The position numbers and the translations under genes were made by a program. Below, piece by piece: positions 6,962 through 12,997 of a stretch of DNA of 12,997 nucleotides (positions within the stretch are counted from its first letter, which is position 1; the number at the start of each line of letters is the position of its first letter). Location: NCBI GenBank assembly GCA_964542055.1, contig CAZITB010000085.1, forward strand, positions 1-12,997, given 5' to 3'. The DNA is from CAZITB01 sp964542055. Its GTDB lineage: Bacteria; Planctomycetota; Phycisphaerae; Sedimentisphaerales; CAMDDF01. The notes beneath the pieces were generated by a model. It had not been told where the DNA came from, ran no database searches, and saw nothing but the letters and a program-made list of their open reading frames with translations.

Positions 6962-7006
6962 ATCTAAACTCAATTATTTTTTCAGCTCAAAGGAACTAGG
7001 CGCGAT

Positions 7007-7756
7007 TTGGAAGGTAAGAAAATACAAGCAGTTATGCTAGATCTCGGCGATACTGTACTCGGTTACGGCAAACTTGATTTGCCTAGAGTCTATGAACAAG
7101 CCTGTCGCAGGTCTTACCGATACTTGAAACAGCTTGGCCAAAAGGTAGGCTCATTTAAAGCGTACATGCTGAGAAATCTGATTTCTATAAGATGGCGAGC
7201 TTTTGTGTCGGAATTAACAGGTAACGACTTCGATTCGCTCTCTGTGATGAAAAAAATCGGCAAAAAACATAAATTCGACCTTACCGATGATCAATGGGAG
7301 CATTTAAGCTGGCTGTGGTACGGGCCGTTAGGGGACATGGCGGTAGTCGAAGATGATATAATTGACACGTTTAAAAAGTTCAAGGAAATGGGGCTCAAAG
7401 TTTGCCTGCTTTCCAATACCTTTGTGCATTCATCGACCCTTATAAAGCACTTAAAGGAAATATGCCTGTGGGAATATTTCGACGCGGCAGTTTTCAGCTA
7501 CGAACTGAAATTCAGGAAACCCAACAAAAAGATATTTCTCCATGCCTGCGATCTTATCGACATCAGCCCCGAAAATGTCATCTTCGTGGGCGACCGGATC
7601 AAGGCAGACGTCAAAGGTTCATCAAGCTGTGGGATGACTCCGGTTCTCAAAAAAGCCTATACTAATGATGGTAAACGGGTTCCAGACGGTGTTGCCGTGA
7701 TCGAAAAGCTCTCGGAACTGCCAGCTATAATAGAAAATATCAACAGTAAAAATTGA
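7007..7756 (+). CDS. HAD-superfamily hydrolase
   Basis: A 249-residue haloacid dehalogenase-like hydrolase, probably a cytoplasmic phosphatase of subfamily I. Motif I is VMLDLGDTV with the nucleophile D12; motif II is LLSNT with S136; motif III is the Lys of KFRKPNKKIF (K168 or K171); motif IV is FVGDRIKAD with D196 and D201. The helical cap lies between motifs I and II (about 20-115). The second motif I position, usually Asp, is Gly14, a variant seen in DLGxT-type HAD proteins, so the acid/base group may differ. The start is TTG at 7007, preceded by AAAGGA (6989-6994) and a nearer AGG; the next ATG (7034) would cut off the first strand of the fold. thrC follows after 13 nt, suggesting a link to amino-acid metabolism, but the substrate is unknown. 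Confidence 0.88.
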   Translation: MEGKKIQAVMLDLGDTVLGYGKLDLPRVYEQACRRSYRYLKQLGQKVGSFKAYMLRNLISIRWRAFVSELTGNDFDSLSVMKKIGKKHKFDLTDDQWEHLSWLWYGPLGDMAVVEDDIIDTFKKFKEMGLKVCLLSNTFVHSSTLIKHLKEICLWEYFDAAVFSYELKFRKPNKKIFLHACDLIDISPENVIFVGDRIKADVKGSSSCGMTPVLKKAYTNDGKRVPDGVAVIEKLSELPAIIENINSKN

Positions 7757-7769
7757 AAGTTATATCAAA

Positions 7770-9113
7770 ATGACTGACCAGAAGGCATACCAAAAATGTA
7801 TCAATCCAGCATGTTCAGCCGAGTTTTCGACATCTGAGGTAATTTTTAAGTGCCCAAAATGCGGCGATCTGCTCGATATCATTTATAACTGGAATAAGAT
7901 AGAAGTGCCCAGGAAAATGCAAGATTTCTCCCGCCGGTGGCTAACACGTGACAATAAACTGGATTTTTCAGGAGTATGGCGGTTCAGAGAACTGTTGGAT
8001 TTTTGCGATGATTCTAACAAAGTCACCATCGGTGAAGGCCAGACAATTTTACAGCAGAACGATTTTATCGCAGATGTGCTCGGAATGGAAAAAGGGCGGC
8101 TGCATCTCCAATATGAAGGTATGAACCCCAGCGGATCGTTCAAAGATAACGGTATGACAGCGGCACTTAGCCATGCAAAAATGGTCGGCGCCAAGTCCTG
8201 CGCATGTGCATCAACAGGCAATACCAGCGCTGCGGTTGCACTTTACGCACACAGTATCGGCATAAAATGCACGGTTTTCATTGGTTCAGGACGGATTGCG
8301 TTCGGAAAGTTAAGCCAGGCAATGGATTATGGCGCCCAAACGATACAAATAAAAGGCGATTTTGACGATTGTATGAAACAGGTACAAAGTGTCTGCAGCG
8401 AACTGGGTCTTTACCTGCTGAATTCACTCAACCCGTTCCGGCTTGAAGGGCAAAAAACGATTATGTACCGCATAATCGAAGGGCTTGGCTGGAAAGTTCC
8501 CGACTGGATCGTGGTTCCAGGTGGTAATCTGGGTAATTCCTCGGCATTTGGCAAGGCTTTTAGTGAGCTCAAGCAGCTTGGATTGATCGACAGGATACCA
8601 AGATTGGCTATTATAAATGCTGCAGGAGCTGATACACTCGATTACCTGGTAAACGAAAAGGGTTTAAAGTGGAACAATGGCAACGTGGATGGCTCGCTGG
8701 TCAAGGAATTTTATGATGATCTGACTGCTAAAAAGTTTTCACCAAGCACCTGCGCATCGGCTATCGAAATTTCTCGGCCTGTTAATCTTAAAAAATGCCT
8801 GCGAGCTCTGGATATTTGCAACGGCATTGTAACCTCGGTTCCAGATACCGAAATCGTTGATGCTAAAGCGCTTATAGGAAAATATGGGCTCGGCTGCGAG
8901 CCGGCATCAGCGGCGACTATTGCGGGATTGCAGCATTTGCTAGCTGATGGGGTAATTAAAAGAGACGAAACAGTCGCTTGTGTTCTCACCGGTCATGTTT
9001 TGAAAGATCCTGATGTTACTGTTAAATATCACAAGGACAGCCAGGGCAAATATTCCAATCCGCCGGTGGAAGTTGAAAACGATCTGCAGGAGATAATCAA
9101 ACTTATCAAATAG
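7770..9113 (+). CDS. thrC: Threonine synthase with N-terminal zinc ribbon
   Basis: A 447-residue PLP enzyme converting O-phosphohomoserine to threonine, the last step of threonine synthesis. A four-Cys zinc ribbon opens the protein (C10, C15, C28, C31), as in one common branch of the family. The fold-type II catalytic domain follows: GEGQT (88-92), the PLP-lysine motif PSGSFKDNGM with K125, the substrate loop ASTGNTSAAVALYA (147-160), and the phosphate-binding loop PGGNLGN (250-256). Homologous cysteate and 2,3-diaminopropionate synthases are less likely because length and motifs fit ThrC well. The ATG lies 13 nt after the HAD stop with only a weak ribosome-binding site, so translation is probably coupled. 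No other thr gene is in the window. Confidence 0.94.
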   Translation: MTDQKAYQKCINPACSAEFSTSEVIFKCPKCGDLLDIIYNWNKIEVPRKMQDFSRRWLTRDNKLDFSGVWRFRELLDFCDDSNKVTIGEGQTILQQNDFIADVLGMEKGRLHLQYEGMNPSGSFKDNGMTAALSHAKMVGAKSCACASTGNTSAAVALYAHSIGIKCTVFIGSGRIAFGKLSQAMDYGAQTIQIKGDFDDCMKQVQSVCSELGLYLLNSLNPFRLEGQKTIMYRIIEGLGWKVPDWIVVPGGNLGNSSAFGKAFSELKQLGLIDRIPRLAIINAAGADTLDYLVNEKGLKWNNGNVDGSLVKEFYDDLTAKKFSPSTCASAIEISRPVNLKKCLRALDICNGIVTSVPDTEIVDAKALIGKYGLGCEPASAATIAGLQHLLADGVIKRDETVACVLTGHVLKDPDVTVKYHKDSQGKYSNPPVEVENDLQEIIKLIK

Positions 9114-9150
9114 AATTTTCTAAAATTGAACGGGGGGAGATGAGGTTTTT

Positions 9151-10563
9151 ATGAAAATCAAAATTTTGATGATATTAGCAGTTTTTGCGGCTCTGCCGGT
9201 TTATGCTCAATATGGACAGATAAGCCAGGAAATGCAGCAAAAAGTAGATGATGCCGCCCAGAGTATCGACCAAGCGCTCGATTCTGTGCTAGAACATATA
9301 AATCAACGCGGAATTGTAAACAAATCTGATCTGGCATACATACAGGATAAATTGAAAAAGAGCAAGCTTTATGTTCTAAGGATGGAGCCGACAGAACAGG
9401 CCAAGTATTTTGTCTTAAGTTCATGGGCGAGCTATTTTTCGCAGGATCATCAAAAAGCTTTGAAAGAGAGCCTGAAAGCATTTAAAACAGATCCGGAATA
9501 TTCAGACGGCAGGGCGACCTTGATATCGTTGTCTTTGTTAACCCAAAATCATTCTCTGCTCCAGCAGATAAAGCTTTATAACCTGAAAAACAAAGAATCC
9601 GGCTCTCGCGGGCAGGGGACTTTGGATATTAACAGCGATTCTGTTAATTTCGATATGCTCGGAAAACCTTTGCCCCCCGGCAAGTTTCACTGCCTAAACG
9701 GCGAAAAACTAGAGCTGGAAAAAGAGAAACTTTATGTAATTATCTTATGGAAGCTCGATTACAGGGATTCAAAACCCCAGCAAAACAGCCCTTCCAGCCT
9801 TTTCGATAGAGATAATCGCGGACAAGATTATCAAAATTATAATCAAAGTGACCAGGAAGAGGTATTCAAACAGCTCGGCAATCTCTGTGTTCAAAGTGCC
9901 GACGAAATTTTAGTGAATTTTGCGGCAATGAATACAGACCCAAAGCCTGATATCAAGGATATTTATGTTTATCTTCTTGCCAACTCCGGTCCCTGGGCGC
10001 AGATTATCTTGTCCGATGAGCAAAATTCATGGGCCGCCTACCTGATGAACCTCAATATCAGTAAACCTACCATGCTGATGAGCTATGATAACGAGGTAAT
10101 ATACTATGGAGATGTCGAAAATTACCTGCCGCATTTGATCGTTACAGGTCTGACCGGTTCAATAAACGAACAATCAACCCCGATCCAACCGGAAATAGAT
10201 AATTCAGATTCGCAGGAAACAGACCAAACTGAAGATCAAATCACGGTTGAGCTAAATCCTTTAAAAAACCTTGATATTGATACTGGTAACGACCAAAAGA
10301 CTGTTTCGCAGGAGAAAGATCAAACCGAAACCGAGCAGCTCGTTGACGATATTCAGGCACAAAGGCTCATCGAGAGGGCAAAAATGGATCTCAACCGAAA
10401 GGGATTTACCACATATAAAAAGGGTATCGAGGCCTGCAGAGAAGTTTTGCAGAAATATCCAAATTCAAAACAGGCTCTCGAAGCGCGTGAAATGCTTCGC
10501 GATTTGCCAGAAAGAATAAAGAAAAGATACAACGTAACTGACGAGGAACTTGGTCAATATTAA
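9151..10563 (+). CDS. Secreted protein with TPR-like ends and a degenerate thioredoxin-like middle
   Basis: A 470-residue exported protein with no named family that I recognise. A signal peptide spans 1-19 (cleavage likely after VYA). Residues 25-145 are helical with one TPR-like unit (AKYFVLSSWASYFSQDHQKALKESLKAFKTDP). Residues 168-330 follow a TlpA-like order: GKPLPPGKFHCLNGEKLEL, the strand YVIILW (195-200), a PW at 281-282, and ISKPTMLMSYDNEVIYYGD (303-321), which matches the cis-Pro and following strand. The CxxC active site expected just after ILW is missing (KLDYRDSK), so redox activity is unlikely. An acidic Gln/Asp/Thr-rich linker (340-400) leads to a helical tail with KYPNSKQALEAREMLRDLPERIKKRY. 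GAGG at 9142-9145 supports the ATG. The protein probably binds partners in the periplasm; the fold calls are inferred from pattern. Confidence 0.72.
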   Translation: MKIKILMILAVFAALPVYAQYGQISQEMQQKVDDAAQSIDQALDSVLEHINQRGIVNKSDLAYIQDKLKKSKLYVLRMEPTEQAKYFVLSSWASYFSQDHQKALKESLKAFKTDPEYSDGRATLISLSLLTQNHSLLQQIKLYNLKNKESGSRGQGTLDINSDSVNFDMLGKPLPPGKFHCLNGEKLELEKEKLYVIILWKLDYRDSKPQQNSPSSLFDRDNRGQDYQNYNQSDQEEVFKQLGNLCVQSADEILVNFAAMNTDPKPDIKDIYVYLLANSGPWAQIILSDEQNSWAAYLMNLNISKPTMLMSYDNEVIYYGDVENYLPHLIVTGLTGSINEQSTPIQPEIDNSDSQETDQTEDQITVELNPLKNLDIDTGNDQKTVSQEKDQTETEQLVDDIQAQRLIERAKMDLNRKGFTTYKKGIEACREVLQKYPNSKQALEAREMLRDLPERIKKRYNVTDEELGQY

Positions 10564-10577
10564 TTCATGGAGGAAAT

Positions 10578-11474
10578 ATGAGTTCGATAGCAAAAAATAA
10601 TTCAGGGAACATACCTGTTATTTCAATAAAAGCCGATTGTCTGCCCCAGGCTTGGGAACAGGCGGTCATTGCGGTTTGGGAAAATGGTGCGACGCTGAAG
10701 ACTCAATATGACAAGCCTGGCGACCCGCCCAGCAAGGACGCAACGGTTATGATAGAAGTTACAAACCCCTTCAATGAGCCGAGAATCCACAAAAATTTCC
10801 CCGGCGGCCCCGAAGAGCTTGAATCTTACCGCCAGGAAGTGCTTGATGGTATCCATGACCATTGGATCGACCCATCAGCTGGCAAGTGGACCTACACCTA
10901 CCACGAAAGGCTTTTTGCGTACTCTCCGGTAGAAGATATCCGCGATAGCAATACTGCCAAGCCCTTTAAATCCGTAAATCAGATACAATATATAATAGAT
11001 TCTCTTGCCAGCGCAGGCCATACCCGCCGTGCACAGGGAATTACATGGATGCCGACTGCGGACTGCGATACAGATGATCCGCCATGCCTTCAGCGAATCT
11101 GGTGCCGCCTTTTGGAAGATGAAAATGGTCAGCTGGCCTTAAATATGAATACCCACTGGCGGAGCCGCGATCTTTACAAGGCCTGGTACATGAATGTCTA
11201 TGCTCTTACTGAATTGCAAAAGGTTATCACAGACAAAATCTCGGAAAAAATCGAAAAAAAAGTTACGGTAGGGCGGTATGTTGATATTTGTGATTCGCTT
11301 CACATTTACGGCAGCTATTTCGAAGATGCCCAAAGGGAAATCGATAAAATGAAAAATACCAGCTTCGAGCAGCGATCATGGACCTCGGACCATCCCGCAT
11401 TTAAAATGATGACCGAAGAAGCCAGGGAAAATCTGGCCAAAGACCCTGATTTCTACGCAAAAGCCAGGGGATAA
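10578..11474 (+). CDS. Thymidylate-synthase-fold protein, divergent ThyA-like
   Basis: A 298-residue protein whose second half carries the thymidylate synthase active site. Relative to E. coli ThyA: the phosphate-binding arginine pair is R150/R151 (HTRRAQ), the catalytic Cys is C170 in DPPCLQ, RSxD is R195-S196-R197-D198, the uracil-reading Asn is N206 in KAWYMNV, and the sugar-binding HxY is H242/Y244 in DSLHIYG. Spacings match ThyA closely (about 20 from Arg pair to Cys; 11 from RSxD Arg to Asn). Asn rather than Asp at 206 favours dUMP over dCMP. The first 110 residues do not resemble ThyA, and the RTGTG phosphate motif and folate-site motifs near the N-terminus are not recognisable, as in archaeal and hydroxymethylase-type relatives. 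GGAGG is 5 nt before the ATG, and the gene follows 9151-10563 by 14 nt. Probable nucleotide methylase; folate use is untested. Confidence 0.83.
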   Translation: MSSIAKNNSGNIPVISIKADCLPQAWEQAVIAVWENGATLKTQYDKPGDPPSKDATVMIEVTNPFNEPRIHKNFPGGPEELESYRQEVLDGIHDHWIDPSAGKWTYTYHERLFAYSPVEDIRDSNTAKPFKSVNQIQYIIDSLASAGHTRRAQGITWMPTADCDTDDPPCLQRIWCRLLEDENGQLALNMNTHWRSRDLYKAWYMNVYALTELQKVITDKISEKIEKKVTVGRYVDICDSLHIYGSYFEDAQREIDKMKNTSFEQRSWTSDHPAFKMMTEEARENLAKDPDFYAKARG

Positions 11475-11482
11475 TCTTATAT

Positions 11483-12031
11483 TTAGCTGGAAACCGTCGA
11501 TTTTTCGAACTGTTCCACGATGTCCCTGTACTTTTCATGGATCAGATTCCGGTCGAATTCCCAGAATTCGCTGAGCATCTGCTGCTGCTGAGAGGGTGAA
11601 AAGTATTCCATTGCCGGCTTGAAAAAGTAGTTATCCTCTTTGTCGATGTGTCGGGGATAGAAAGTAACCAGTTTTTGCAGTTCGTGAATTATCTCATTGA
11701 CGGCATAAGCATTTCCCTTACCCATTGATTCGGTGGCACTTGAAAGGCGACTGACCGATTGGCGAGCCCAGACATGCTCCATTATCAGCTGCTCCATAAT
11801 ATTTTTATGCTCCTTGGAAATATTTTTCGAAGCCAGATCCCTAAAAAATATATCCTCCTCTTTGCCGTGATGTGTTTTGTCGGCGTAGGTTCTGAAAAAA
11901 TCGACACCTGCTTTCAAAAGGGCGATTTTCACAGGGCCTTTTCTTTCGATTCGGTCAAGTTCCTTTTGCAAAAGTTTTACCATTCGTTCAATTAGACGAT
12001 GTTCGATCATCAATGGCCCGATAGGTTTCAT
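11483..12031 (-). CDS. Hemerythrin/HHE cation-binding domain protein
   Basis: A 182-residue four-helix-bundle protein of the hemerythrin/HHE family, a non-haem di-iron fold. The expected ligand pattern is visible: H11 in helix 1 (LMIEHRLIERM), HHGKEE at 54-59 (HxxxE) in helix 2, H86 in helix 3 (MEHVWARQ), and HIDKED at 128-133 (HxxxE) in helix 4. About forty extra residues follow the bundle (SPSQQQQMLSEFWEFDRNLIHEKYRD), common in the bacterial cytosolic form. Such proteins bind oxygen or nitric oxide, or help repair Fe-S clusters (YtfE/RIC); there is no ScdA-like N-terminal domain. AGGAGA lies about 4 nt before the ATG. It is convergent with the thymidylate-synthase-like gene, 8 nt between stops. 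For an anaerobe, an oxygen/NO-coping role is plausible but inferred. Confidence 0.88.
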   Translation of the reverse strand: MKPIGPLMIEHRLIERMVKLLQKELDRIERKGPVKIALLKAGVDFFRTYADKTHHGKEEDIFFRDLASKNISKEHKNIMEQLIMEHVWARQSVSRLSSATESMGKGNAYAVNEIIHELQKLVTFYPRHIDKEDNYFFKPAMEYFSPSQQQQMLSEFWEFDRNLIHEKYRDIVEQFEKSTVSS

Positions 12032-12057
12032 AATCTCTCCTGAACTAACTCACTTTT

Positions 12058-12086
12058 ATTCTAGGAGTCTTATCCCCATTTCGCAA
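12058..12086 (-). promoter_or_regulatory. Candidate promoter of the hemerythrin gene
   Basis: On the minus strand TTGCGA (12086-12081) and TAGAAT (12063-12058) are separated by 17 bp, matching consensus at four and five positions. The start site would be about 20 nt before the ATG at 12031. Confidence 0.4.
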
Positions 12087-12112
12087 CTATAAATTCTTTC
12101 CAAAAAAATCAC

Positions 12113-12127
12113 GTGCAAATTTTGCAC
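12113..12127. promoter_or_regulatory. Perfect 15-bp dyad, operator candidate
   Basis: GTGCAAA (12113-12119) and TTTGCAC (12121-12127) are exact inverted arms around a single T. It lies 26 bp upstream of the hemerythrin -35 and just upstream of the plus-strand unit at 12141-12267, so a bound protein could affect both divergent transcripts. The loop is too short for a hairpin, which favours a dimeric DNA-binding protein. The protein is unknown. Confidence 0.45.
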
Positions 12128-12140
12128 TACCGCAAATGTT

Positions 12141-12267
12141 TATTATGTTTTAAGTGTAAGATAATTGAGGAGTAATTATGATAAACGGCTTCTTCTCTCC
12201 TCCTCGGGTTGACGTAAAGTTGACCTTCAGACTAACCTTGCTCCAGGGGATGGGGCAAGGTTTTTTT
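12141..12267 (+). ncRNA. Candidate small RNA, leader or attenuator upstream of nrdR
   Basis: A -10-like TATTAT (12141-12146; no clear -35) would start an RNA near 12153, ending at the strong terminator at 12234-12267, about 115 nt in all. It contains GAGGAG (12167-12172), which can pair with either of two overlapping CTCCTC copies in a CU-rich run (12197-12205), and a GTTGAC repeat (12208-12213, 12219-12224). The CU-rich run is complementary to Shine-Dalgarno sequences, as in some base-pairing small RNAs. I recognise no known riboswitch. Its transcription is unproven. Confidence 0.4.
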
Positions 12268-12285
12268 ATTTACCACCATCTCTAA
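12178..12285 (+). CDS. Possible 35-residue leader peptide spanning a terminator
   Basis: ATG at 12178 has a strong ribosome-binding site, GAGGAG, 5 nt upstream, and opens a 35-codon frame ending in TAA at 12283-12285. The peptide begins MINGFFSPPRVDVKLTF and has no recognisable domain or signal. The intrinsic terminator at 12234-12267 lies wholly inside the frame, so a terminated transcript would lack a stop codon. Either the frame is accidental, or ribosomes crossing it could block the hairpin and let polymerase read on toward nrdR, 139 nt downstream. No start of comparable quality is nearby. Confidence 0.3.
   Translation: MINGFFSPPRVDVKLTFRLTLLQGMGQGFFIYHHL
12234..12267 (+). terminator. 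Strong intrinsic terminator upstream of nrdR
   Basis: AACCTTGCTCC (12234-12244) pairs with GGGGCAAGGTT (12252-12262) with one T-G wobble, leaving a 7-nt loop and running into seven T (12261-12267). No large gene lies upstream on this strand; the nearest is the convergent hemerythrin gene. It therefore must end some short transcript. Confidence 0.85.
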
Positions 12286-12339
12286 CCAACTATAAGACCA
12301 TAAATCACTAACTCAAACGTAATCTACAAATAAAAAAGT

Positions 12340-12367
12340 TTGACATACTAAATATTGTTTATATCAT
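12340..12367 (+). promoter_or_regulatory. nrdR promoter
   Basis: A perfect TTGACA -35 (12340-12345) and TATCAT -10 (12362-12367, five of six) are separated by 16 bp. The start site would be near 12374, giving a leader of about 50 nt that contains a small hairpin, TAGCA (12375-12379) with TGCTA (12388-12392). The stretch 12268-12339 before it shows nothing else. Confidence 0.65.
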
Positions 12368-12424
12368 ATAAGCATAGCAACATCTTGTGCTAAGCGAATA
12401 TATGTTAAACCATCGGTGAAAAAA

Positions 12425-12913
12425 GTGAGATGCCCATTTTGCAAAGAAGATAAAGATAAGGTTATCGATTCGCGAAGCAGTGAAGGCGCAAGGGTGATTC
12501 GAAGACGCCGCCAGTGTCTAAACTGCGACCGAAGGTTTACCACCTTCGAAAAAGTTGGAGAATCTTTCAAACTCAGCATCGTAAAACGTGACCGCACAAG
12601 AGTTCCATACGAACGCGAAAAAATCATTTCTGGATTGCAAAAGGCATGCTATAAACGGCCAGTTTCTGCCGAACAGATACAGGCGATCGTTGATAAAGTC
12701 GAGGAAGATATTTTCAAGCATTCCGATAAAGAAGTTTCGTCAGAGTTCGTGGGCGAAAGTGTTATGCAACATTTGAGAAATGTTGACAAAGTTGCATATA
12801 TTCGTTTTGCCAGCGTTTACAGGAATTTCACCGATGCCGGTGATCTGATCGAGGAAGTCAGCCAGGCCATTAAAGATACGCTTGCGGAAAATCAACCCAA
12901 GCTTTTTGAATAG
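12425..12913 (+). CDS. nrdR: Transcriptional repressor NrdR
   Basis: A 162-residue NrdR, the regulator that represses ribonucleotide reductase genes when dATP is plentiful. The N-terminal zinc ribbon has CPFC (C3, C6) and CLNC (C31-C34 region), followed by RRFTTFE. The ATP-cone domain spans about 46-136 (VKRDRTRVPYEREKIISGLQKAC onward), and the VAYIRFASVYRNFTD signature follows. I chose GTG at 12425 because the family normally begins MRCPFC and GGTGA lies 5 nt upstream; a GTG at 12416 would add three residues. Its usual targets carry NrdR boxes, none of which is in the window. The thymidylate-synthase-like gene 950 bp away also concerns DNA precursors, but the hemerythrin gene separates them, so a functional link is only a suggestion. 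A promoter at 12340-12367 serves it. Confidence 0.97.
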   Translation: MRCPFCKEDKDKVIDSRSSEGARVIRRRRQCLNCDRRFTTFEKVGESFKLSIVKRDRTRVPYEREKIISGLQKACYKRPVSAEQIQAIVDKVEEDIFKHSDKEVSSEFVGESVMQHLRNVDKVAYIRFASVYRNFTDAGDLIEEVSQAIKDTLAENQPKLFE

Positions 12914-12929
12914 AATATTCAGTTTTTTT
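12907..12929 (+). terminator. Weak terminator overlapping the nrdR stop codon
   Basis: TGAATA (12907-12912) pairs with TATTCA (12916-12921) around a GAA loop, followed by G and seven T (12923-12929). The stem is AT-rich, so efficiency is doubtful. The remaining bases to 12997 show no gene. Confidence 0.42.
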
Positions 12930-12997
12930 GCCGCCTGATTTTTAATACTACAGCGCGATATAAGCTCAAGAAAATGAACCTGTATATCCGATAAATC

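Noticed and set aside
12070..12078. TTATCCCCA, one mismatch from a DnaA box
   Set aside because: A single imperfect box with no cluster or AT-rich unwinding region beside it; it overlaps the spacer of the predicted hemerythrin promoter.
12364..12627. An 87-codon minus-strand ORF over the nrdR start
   Set aside because: It is antisense to the zinc ribbon of nrdR and shows no independent support.
1..12997. CRISPR array, insertion sequence, prophage or defence island
   Set aside because: No spaced direct repeats, transposase, integrase, tRNA or known defence domains are seen; the genes are housekeeping, transport or envelope types.

Overview
The window looks like a chromosomal segment of a low-to-mid GC planctomycete, most likely of the Phycisphaerae (Sedimentisphaerales-like). 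The main clue is the small secreted protein at 3837-4382, which ends in a planctomycete-style PEP-CTERM tail (TPEP, a hydrophobic stretch, then RKRK). Secreted TPR-like proteins and a family of small hypothetical proteins fit this. The lineage is an inference. Almost all of the window is ordinary housekeeping and envelope coding sequence. There is no insertion sequence, phage, CRISPR array, tRNA or rRNA.

Layout, left to right. (1) 1-425 is the 3' end of a cryptochrome/photolyase-related gene of the PhrB type, in which the usual Fe-S cysteine cluster segment is altered. (2) 497-3600 holds a polytopic DUF2339 membrane protein followed 14 nt later by a ZupT/ZIP metal transporter; the ribosome-binding site of the first gene sits in a perfect hairpin. 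(3) 3601-4453 is a stand-alone PEP-CTERM gene with a dyad over its predicted promoter and a good intrinsic terminator. (4) 4577-5299 is hisA (histidine biosynthesis), convergent with parB. (5) 5325-6774, minus strand, is a chromosome-partition block: a small conserved-looking protein, then two parS sites, then parB. No parA is adjacent.

(6) 7007-11474 is a plus-strand run of four closely spaced genes: a HAD hydrolase, threonine synthase (thrC), a secreted protein with TPR-like and degenerate thioredoxin-like regions, and a divergent thymidylate-synthase-fold protein that keeps the catalytic Cys, Arg and Asn. A TTGATA/TAAAAT promoter precedes it. (7) 11483-12031, minus strand, is a hemerythrin/HHE protein convergent with the previous gene. 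(8) 12032-12424 is the longest stretch without a large gene. It holds the hemerythrin promoter, a perfect 15-bp dyad, and a short unit with a strong ribosome-binding site, a 35-codon ORF and a strong intrinsic terminator inside that ORF (small RNA, leader peptide or attenuator), then a clear promoter for nrdR. (9) 12425-12913 is nrdR, the ATP-cone/zinc-ribbon repressor of ribonucleotide reductase genes. The last 70 bases show no gene.

The most noteworthy points are the paired parS sites beside a parB without parA, the structured unit upstream of nrdR, the divergent thymidylate-synthase-like protein, and the photolyase relative lacking the usual Fe-S ligand segment. I see no convincing new multi-gene defence or metabolic system.
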